Shown here: piece after piece, positions 5,441-9,137 of the stretch
Layout of the letters: each line of letters opens with the position of its first letter
How positions within the stretch are numbered: position 1 is the stretch's first letter
NCBI GenBank assembly: GCA_025935515.1
Contig: JAICVC010000081.1
Span: 1-9,137 of the forward strand
Length of the DNA stretch: 9,137 nt
Reading direction: 5' to 3'
Source: Sphingomonas sp.
GTDB taxonomy: Bacteria > Pseudomonadota > Alphaproteobacteria > Sphingomonadales > Sphingomonadaceae
Translations under genes and position numbers: made by a program
Notes under the pieces: generated by a model
What the model was told of the DNA's origin: nothing
The model's input: the letters and a program-made list of their open reading frames with translations, nothing else
The model's database searches: none

Positions 5441-6462
5441 GCCGCGAACAAGTGCTTGAGCTCGGACGGCCGAAGCTCTGGGGCGAGCTGGTCGAACGTG
5501 CACTGCCGGGGATCCTTGTCAGGCCGCCAGCGCAGGAAGCCGGTGCCATGGCGAAAGCGGTCGCCGGTGACTTGGTCGTAACGCACCTCGACGACCAGGA
5601 TGGGCTTCAGCGGCTCCCACGCCATCGATCGCGCGGTATTCCATCGGCTGGGACCGCCGGGGGCGCTCCCGGTGAAGCCGGGCGGCTCGATCAGCTTTTC
5701 GAGATCGCTCGTCAGCTTCGGCCGCTCGGCCGCCGGGATCGCCGAAGTGAATCCGACGTGGTTGAGCAAGCCCTGGTCGTCATAGAGTCCGAGAAGCAGC
5801 GAACCGATGACCTTCTTCCTGTCGGCATAACGGAAGCCGCCGACGACGCAGTCGGCGGTGCGTTGCTGCTTGACCTTGATCATCGCGCGCTCGCCGGTGC
5901 GGTATTCCTGGGTAGCGCGCTTGGCGATGACTCCGTCGAGCGCGCCGCCACTGCGCTTCAGCCATCCCAGCGCGATATCGCGATCGCAGGTCATCGGAGA
6001 AAGCTGGAGGCCAGGCGTGACATTCTTGCTGAAGAATTGCTCCAGTTTCGCCCGGCGCTTGGCGAGCGGCTCGCTCGAGAGGGATTTGCCGTCCAGCTCC
6101 AGCAGGTCGAAGGCCATGAGCTCCGCCGGTGTCTCGGCCGACAGCTTGCGGACGCGGCTTTCCGCGGGATGGAGCCGCAGCTGCAGCGCGTCGAACGACA
6201 AAGCGTCGCCGACCGGGATGATCAATTCGCCGTCGAGAAGGAATTTCTTTGCCGGCACGCGGCGCAGCATCTCTGCCACCTCAGGAAAGTAGCGCGCGAG
6301 CGGCTTGCCGGACTTGGAGGTCAAGGTGACCTCCTCCCCGTCGCGGCGCGCGAGGCAGCGAAAGCCGTCCCACTTGGGCTCGAACTGCCAGCCCTCGCCG
6401 TCGGGCAGCTCAGCCGCGAGCAAGGCCTCCATCGGCGCGGAAACAGTCGCGTGCTTTGCCAT
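5437..6462 (-). CDS. ATP-dependent DNA ligase, LigC-like
   Basis: Predicted to seal nicks in duplex DNA using ATP, as an accessory to the essential NAD-dependent ligase. The 341-residue protein has the minimal two-domain layout. The nucleotidyltransferase domain carries motif I EPKWDGFR with the adenylated Lys30, an LLDGELI motif with E79, AFDLLELDG (motif IIIa, about 117-125), DGVIAKR (motif IV, 176-182) and IKVKQ (motif V, K196/K198). It is followed by an OB-fold domain ending in a motif VI-like FRHGTGFLRWRPDKDP (about 303-318). There is no polymerase or nuclease domain as in LigD, so it resembles the stand-alone LigC type. The preferred start is ATG 6462; an upstream ATG at 6513 lies in the divergent promoter region. 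It is the first gene of the six-gene cluster and overlaps alkB by ATGA. No Ku gene is visible in the window. Confidence 0.93.
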   Translation of the reverse strand: MAKHATVSAPMEALLAAELPDGEGWQFEPKWDGFRCLARRDGEEVTLTSKSGKPLARYFPEVAEMLRRVPAKKFLLDGELIIPVGDALSFDALQLRLHPAESRVRKLSAETPAELMAFDLLELDGKSLSSEPLAKRRAKLEQFFSKNVTPGLQLSPMTCDRDIALGWLKRSGGALDGVIAKRATQEYRTGERAMIKVKQQRTADCVVGGFRYADRKKVIGSLLLGLYDDQGLLNHVGFTSAIPAAERPKLTSDLEKLIEPPGFTGSAPGGPSRWNTARSMAWEPLKPILVVEVRYDQVTGDRFRHGTGFLRWRPDKDPRQCTFDQLAPELRPSELKHLFAA

Positions 6463-6498
6463 TTGCCGATAATCGCCCGCACCCTGCAGTCGTTCCCG

Positions 6499-6526
6499 TT
6501 GCGCGTCGTCCAACAGCTGTTACGCT
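6499..6526 (+). promoter_or_regulatory. Possible sigma-70-type promoter of the M48 protease gene
   Basis: TTGCGC (6499-6504) and TACGCT (6521-6526) are separated by 16 bp, a housekeeping-type arrangement with weak hexamers. It ends 26 bp before the ATG at 6553, inside the 90 bp divergent region shared with the ligase gene. The perfect palindrome AACAGCTGTT (6512-6521) lies between the two hexamers. The match is only suggestive. Confidence 0.3.
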
Positions 6527-6552
6527 GCCGGTCCGTTTGGGGAGAGACGACC

Positions 6553-7722
6553 ATGGCATTCGATCCGAATGCGGCGACCGCACGCTACATCGACAGCCTC
6601 GGCCCGGCCGCGCTGCGAAAGGCGCACGATTATACGGTCGGCAAGGAATGGATGCTGCTGTGGGCGCTGCTCGTCGCCGCAGTCGTCACCTGGCTGATCG
6701 TCAAGTCGGGGGTGCTCGACCGGCTCGATGCCAGGTTCGCCGAGAAGCGCCGCAACCTGCGCGCATTCGTGATCGCCGCGGCCTATTTCGTCGTTTCCGC
6801 GATCCTCAGCCTGCCGTGGACGCTCTACGCCGGCTACTTCCGCGAGAAATCCTACGGCCGCACCAGTCAACCGCTGGCCGATTATCTGGGCCAGGCCGCG
6901 CTTGGGCTCGCCATCACCGCGCTGGTCGGCGGCCTGTTCATGATGGGCGTCTACTGGCTGATGCGCCGGGCCGGGCGGAACTGGTGGATCTGGTCGGGAG
7001 CGCTGACCGCGATCGCACTTTCCTTCCTGATCCTCCTTGCCCCGGTCTTCGTCGAGCCGCTGTTCAACAAATATGAGCCGGTGCCGCCAGGTCAGGTGCG
7101 TGACGCGGTGGTGGAGATGGCCCAGCGCGCCGGCATCCCGGCGGACAGGGTCTACATGTTCAACGGTTCGCGCCAGTCGAACAATTTCACCGCCAACGCG
7201 GGCGGAGTCGGCAGCACCGCGCGCGTCGCCATCTCGGACGTCGCGTTCAAGAATGCCTCGCTCGACGAAGTCCGCGCCGTGACCGGGCACGAGATCGGCC
7301 ATTATGTCCTGAAGCACACCTGGTGGGGCATCCTCTTCTATTCGGTCGCGGCAATCATGCTGTTCTGGGTCGCTGACCGGACCTATCCCCGGTTCGCCAG
7401 GGCGTTCGGCAGCTCGGCCGGCCTCGCGGAACCGCGCGGGATCCCCGTGCTGCTGTTCATGGTCTCGCTGTTCGGACTGCTGACCTTGCCGATCTTCAAC
7501 AGCTTCGGCCGCACACTCGAAACTCAGGCGGACATTTATTCCCTGCGGACCGAGAACCGGCCCGACGCGCTATCGATCGCGCTCGTGAAGACCGCCGAAT
7601 ATCGCTACCCGCGGCCGGGCCGGATCGAGGAAGTCGTCTTTTACGATCATCCGTCGGTCGAGGCGCGCGTGCGCCGGGCGATGGAGTGGAAGGCCGCGCA
7701 TCCGGAACCGCCCACGCCCTAG
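6553..7722 (+). CDS. M48 family (Ste24/CAAX protease 1-like) membrane metalloprotease
   Basis: A 389-residue zinc metalloprotease of the inner membrane, related to eukaryotic Ste24. Hydrophobic helices lie near 34-51, 71-93, 114-136, 147-167, 257-274 and 296-314, matching the CAAX prenyl protease N-terminal domain followed by the M48 catalytic domain. The zinc-binding HExxH is VTGHEIGHY with H246, E247 and H250, and the third ligand is E323 in ETQAD (323-327). The segment VYMFNGSRQSNNFTANAGG (200-218) is the conserved substrate-groove region, and DHPSVEARV near the C-terminus is also typical. In bacteria, such proteins probably act in membrane-protein quality control; the substrate here is unknown. 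The start at ATG 6553 is set by a GGGGAG site (6539-6544) 8 nt upstream and by homology-like N-terminal sequence. The open frame continues over 1 kb further upstream, but that part is antisense to the ligase gene and is not coding. Confidence 0.94.
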   Translation: MAFDPNAATARYIDSLGPAALRKAHDYTVGKEWMLLWALLVAAVVTWLIVKSGVLDRLDARFAEKRRNLRAFVIAAAYFVVSAILSLPWTLYAGYFREKSYGRTSQPLADYLGQAALGLAITALVGGLFMMGVYWLMRRAGRNWWIWSGALTAIALSFLILLAPVFVEPLFNKYEPVPPGQVRDAVVEMAQRAGIPADRVYMFNGSRQSNNFTANAGGVGSTARVAISDVAFKNASLDEVRAVTGHEIGHYVLKHTWWGILFYSVAAIMLFWVADRTYPRFARAFGSSAGLAEPRGIPVLLFMVSLFGLLTLPIFNSFGRTLETQADIYSLRTENRPDALSIALVKTAEYRYPRPGRIEEVVFYDHPSVEARVRRAMEWKAAHPEPPTP

Positions 7723-7737
7723 GCTGTGACTTTGCAC

Positions 7738-7765
7738 GGGCGGCGGCCCCGAAGACCGCCGTCCC
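7738..7765. terminator. Hairpin between convergent genes, possible terminator
   Basis: GGG-CGGCGG (7738-7746) can pair with CCGCCG-T-CCC (7756-7765) with one bulged T. It is the only notable structure in the 52 bp between the M48 stop (7722) and the convergent stop of the peptidoglycan-binding gene (7775). No T-tract follows on either strand, so a role as bidirectional terminator rests on position and stem strength alone. Confidence 0.4.
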
Positions 7766-7774
7766 GCCGAGGGA

Positions 7775-8218
7775 TCATGGGAGCATCGCGAACTGCTTCA
7801 GCGGCTTTGAGCCGACATGTGACGGCGGCTCCATGCAGCAGCGCGATGCGGTCAATTCCGATTCCGGGAGCACGACCATCGGACCGATCGGTTCGTCCGA
7901 GGGCAATGCCTGATCCATCTTGCCGAGGGTCAGCCGCCCGACCCGGCCGTCCCACTGGTTGGGGTCGCCCGGGAAGCTCTGCTTCTGAAAGGCAATCACC
8001 TGCCTGTACGTCTCGCTTCCGAAGATTCCATCCGGCTGGCCCGTTGCGCCGCCGGGGAAGGAAAGCGGCAGCGCAAACCCGAGCTCCACCAATGCGCGCT
8101 GGATCCGCTGCACCGCGTCAACGTCATCATTCGGAGGCGCCTTCTTTACGGAAGGAGCTCCCGATGCGACCTGGTCGAGGCGAGCGTTTCCGCTGAGGAT
8201 TGCGGATGCGAGTGCCAT
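7775..8218 (-). CDS. Small peptidoglycan-binding-domain (PG_binding_1-like) protein
   Basis: A 147-residue protein. Residues 31-104 look like a PG_binding_1 three-helix module: DVDAVQRIQRALVELGF, then an insertion PLSFPGGATG, QPDGIFGSETYRQVIAFQKQ with the hallmark 'D-G-x-F-G-x-x-T', and WDGRVGRLTLGKMDQAL with 'G-x-x-G-x-x-T-L'. The N-terminal 30 residues are not a recognisable signal peptide (no basic n-region and a weak hydrophobic stretch). The C-terminal 40 residues are unassigned and include a Cys-Cys pair (127-128). A strong GGAGGG ribosome binding site (complement of 8223-8228) lies 4 nt before the ATG. The gene starts 13 nt after the stop of the DUF922-like gene, so the two form one transcription unit. 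Function is unknown; the domain binds cell-wall peptidoglycan in well-studied relatives, but export is not evident here. Confidence 0.82.
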   Translation of the reverse strand: MALASAILSGNARLDQVASGAPSVKKAPPNDDVDAVQRIQRALVELGFALPLSFPGGATGQPDGIFGSETYRQVIAFQKQSFPGDPNQWDGRVGRLTLGKMDQALPSDEPIGPMVVLPESELTASRCCMEPPSHVGSKPLKQFAMLP

Positions 8219-8231
8219 TCTGCCCTCCGTT

Positions 8232-8798
8232 TCAGATCAGCGCGGCAGTGCGCAGCTGGTCGCGAAGCGGCTGGTTGAACTTGAGCGCCCCGCGCACCGC
8301 CGTCGCCCAAACCGCCTGCTTCGCCGCATTCTTGGTCGGCTGATGCTTGGTGTCGGCGTCGTACTTGTCCTGGATGTCCTGGTTGGTCCGAAGCTTCCGG
8401 GCATCGGCCACGGCCGCGGCAAGCGCCTTGGGATTCGGGTAATCGCTCTGCGAGACAGCCTGCAGCGCATTGAACAGGTCGCGGCCGCACAAGGCGGCGA
8501 TCATGTAGTGGATCTGCTCGTGGTCGAGGAGCGCATCCTGCTCCGGCTGCGGCCACTTGAAGACGTAGTCGGCCACCCACGAAGCGGGCGAGAAATCGAT
8601 CCGCACCGTGGGCTCGACGTCGAGCTTGAACCGCTTCGAGGCAGGATCGCGGACGATGTTCCCGCCAGTGTCCGACAGGTTCACCTGTGTCGACGCCGCC
8701 GTTGCAGTGGCGCCCGGCGCGGGAGGCGGACGGTTCTTGTGGGGAAAGTCGGTCCAGGTCAGGCCACGGTTCACGGCGTTGGCTGGCACCATCGGCAT
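8232..8798 (-). CDS. DUF922-like putative zinc metallopeptidase
   Basis: A 188-residue protein. It opens with GLTWTDFPHKNRPPPAPGAT, resembling the 'L-x-W-x-D-F' opening of DUF922 proteins. The centre has ALLDHEQIHYMIAALCGRDL with a zincin-type HExxH (H93, E94, H97), and a later YDADTKHQPTKNAAKQAVW segment (about 146-164). That segment matches the 'Y-D-x-x-T-x-H ... Q-x-x-W' motif of the family, and H152 is a candidate third zinc ligand. By analogy it would be a metal-dependent peptidase, but DUF922 activity is poorly characterised. No signal peptide is seen, unlike many relatives. ATG 8798 is chosen because GAGGGGGAG (8806-8814) lies exactly 7 nt upstream; a GTG at 8816 and an ATG at 8792 are alternatives. 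The peptidoglycan-binding gene follows after 13 nt, suggesting that the two products work together (inference). Confidence 0.8.
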   Translation of the reverse strand: MPMVPANAVNRGLTWTDFPHKNRPPPAPGATATAASTQVNLSDTGGNIVRDPASKRFKLDVEPTVRIDFSPASWVADYVFKWPQPEQDALLDHEQIHYMIAALCGRDLFNALQAVSQSDYPNPKALAAAVADARKLRTNQDIQDKYDADTKHQPTKNAAKQAVWATAVRGALKFNQPLRDQLRTAALI

Positions 8799-8805
8799 GG
8801 TTTCG

Positions 8806-8814
8806 CTCCCCCTC
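8806..8814 (-). promoter_or_regulatory. Strong ribosome binding site of the DUF922-like gene
   Basis: On the minus strand this reads GAGGGGGAG, 7 nt before the ATG at 8798. It lies inside the longer GTG-started frame, which argues against the GTG at 8816 as the start. Confidence 0.7.
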
Positions 8815-8942
8815 ACAGTCCAGCAGATCGACTTCCTGCTGATTGCCTACGGAACGCTGCAATCCTGCCCGCCTGGCTGTTGCTGCCTGCGCGGCGAGGC
8901 CTTCGATTCGCCTGATACTCGACCGCGAGCGGCCTGGGTAAC

Positions 8943-8965
8943 AAAAAAGCCGCCCGAAGGCGGCT
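8943..8965 (-). terminator. Intrinsic terminator with UUCG loop, downstream of tRNA-fMet
   Basis: On the minus strand AGCCGCC, the tetraloop TTCG and GGCGGCT form a perfect 7 bp stem closed by C-G around the extra-stable UUCG loop, followed by a run of Ts (complement of the A-run 8943-8948). This is a textbook rho-independent terminator for transcription coming from the tRNA gene. On the plus strand the stem is followed by GAAAAGG, so it should not terminate in that direction. Confidence 0.9.
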
Positions 8966-8973
8966 GAAAAGGA

Positions 8974-8998
8974 TTGGCCCGGATCGAGTCCGGGGCAA
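8974..8998. repeat. REP-like palindrome
   Basis: CCCGGA (8978-8983) and TCCGGG (8989-8994) flank TCGAG. The stem extends through a G-G mismatch to TTG/CAA outside. Read as protein on the minus strand it gives CPGLDPGQ; 'GLDPG' peptides commonly arise from such palindromes in alphaproteobacterial genomes. It lies between the tRNA and its terminator, so it would be part of the tRNA precursor 3' trailer. Confidence 0.65.
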
Positions 8999-9000
8999 CG

Positions 9001-9036
9001 CAAATCCTAAGCTCGCTTTCGCTCGCTAAGGATTTG
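9001..9036. repeat. Imperfect inverted repeat in the tRNA 3' trailer
   Basis: CAAATCCT (9001-9008) is the exact reverse complement of AGGATTTG (9029-9036). The inside is partly complementary (AGC and GC pairs with mismatches) and contains a duplicated GCTCGCT-like unit. It starts only 4 nt beyond the encoded CCA end of the tRNA on the transcript, and could guide processing of the 3' trailer or be a small mobile palindrome. Confidence 0.6.
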
Positions 9037-9039
9037 GCG

Positions 9040-9117
<78 letters not shown>

Positions 9118-9137
9118 CCAAGACAACAAAGCCGCCG

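Noticed and set aside
5452..6552. A 367-codon upstream extension of the M48 protease frame
   Set aside because: It is antisense to the DNA ligase and part of alkB, reads as Arg/Gln-rich shadow protein, and a good ribosome binding site plus a family-like N-terminus start at 6553.
8146..9003. 285-codon minus-strand frame spanning the DUF922-like gene and the terminator
   Set aside because: It begins in the REP-like palindrome (CPGLDPGQ), crosses the terminator, and shadows the better-supported DUF922-like gene in another frame.

Overview
The window looks like chromosomal DNA of a GC-rich alphaproteobacterium, most likely a sphingomonad. This rests on three things: the base composition and codon use, an initiator tRNA of alphaproteobacterial type, and interspersed palindromes of the kind scattered through sphingomonad genomes. 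No transposase, integrase, phage gene or CRISPR array is visible. Identifications are from reading motifs by eye; no database search was run.

Left part (1-2675): histidine degradation. The minus strand carries hutI (imidazolonepropionase) followed by the first 135 codons of hutU (urocanate hydratase), which runs off the left edge. A palindromic repeat of about 100 bp lies between them. A ureohydrolase-family formimidoylglutamase (hutG) is transcribed divergently from hutI across only 41 bp. Together they cover urocanate to imidazolonepropionate to formimidoylglutamate to glutamate plus formamide. Histidine ammonia-lyase is not in the window.

Middle part (2602-6462): a tightly packed six-gene minus-strand cluster. 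In transcription order it encodes a LigC-like ATP-dependent DNA ligase, an AlkB-like 2-oxoglutarate/Fe(II) dioxygenase, a small lipoprotein, a divergent Nramp-like membrane transporter and two small PRC-barrel proteins. Every junction overlaps by 1-14 nt except alkB-lipoprotein (14 nt gap), so translational coupling is likely. The two repair genes plausibly act together. The transporter keeps the Nramp framework but has unusual residues at the metal site, and its coupling to two PRC-barrel proteins makes it the best candidate for an undescribed module here.

Right part (6553-9137): an M48 (Ste24-like) membrane metalloprotease on the plus strand faces, tail to tail, a minus-strand two-gene unit. 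That unit encodes a DUF922-like HExxH putative metallopeptidase and a small peptidoglycan-binding-domain protein, neither with a visible signal peptide. At the right edge is a minus-strand initiator tRNA-Met, followed by two palindromes and a strong intrinsic terminator with a UUCG loop. The non-coding stretch 8799-9040 holds these structures and the leader of the DUF922-like gene.
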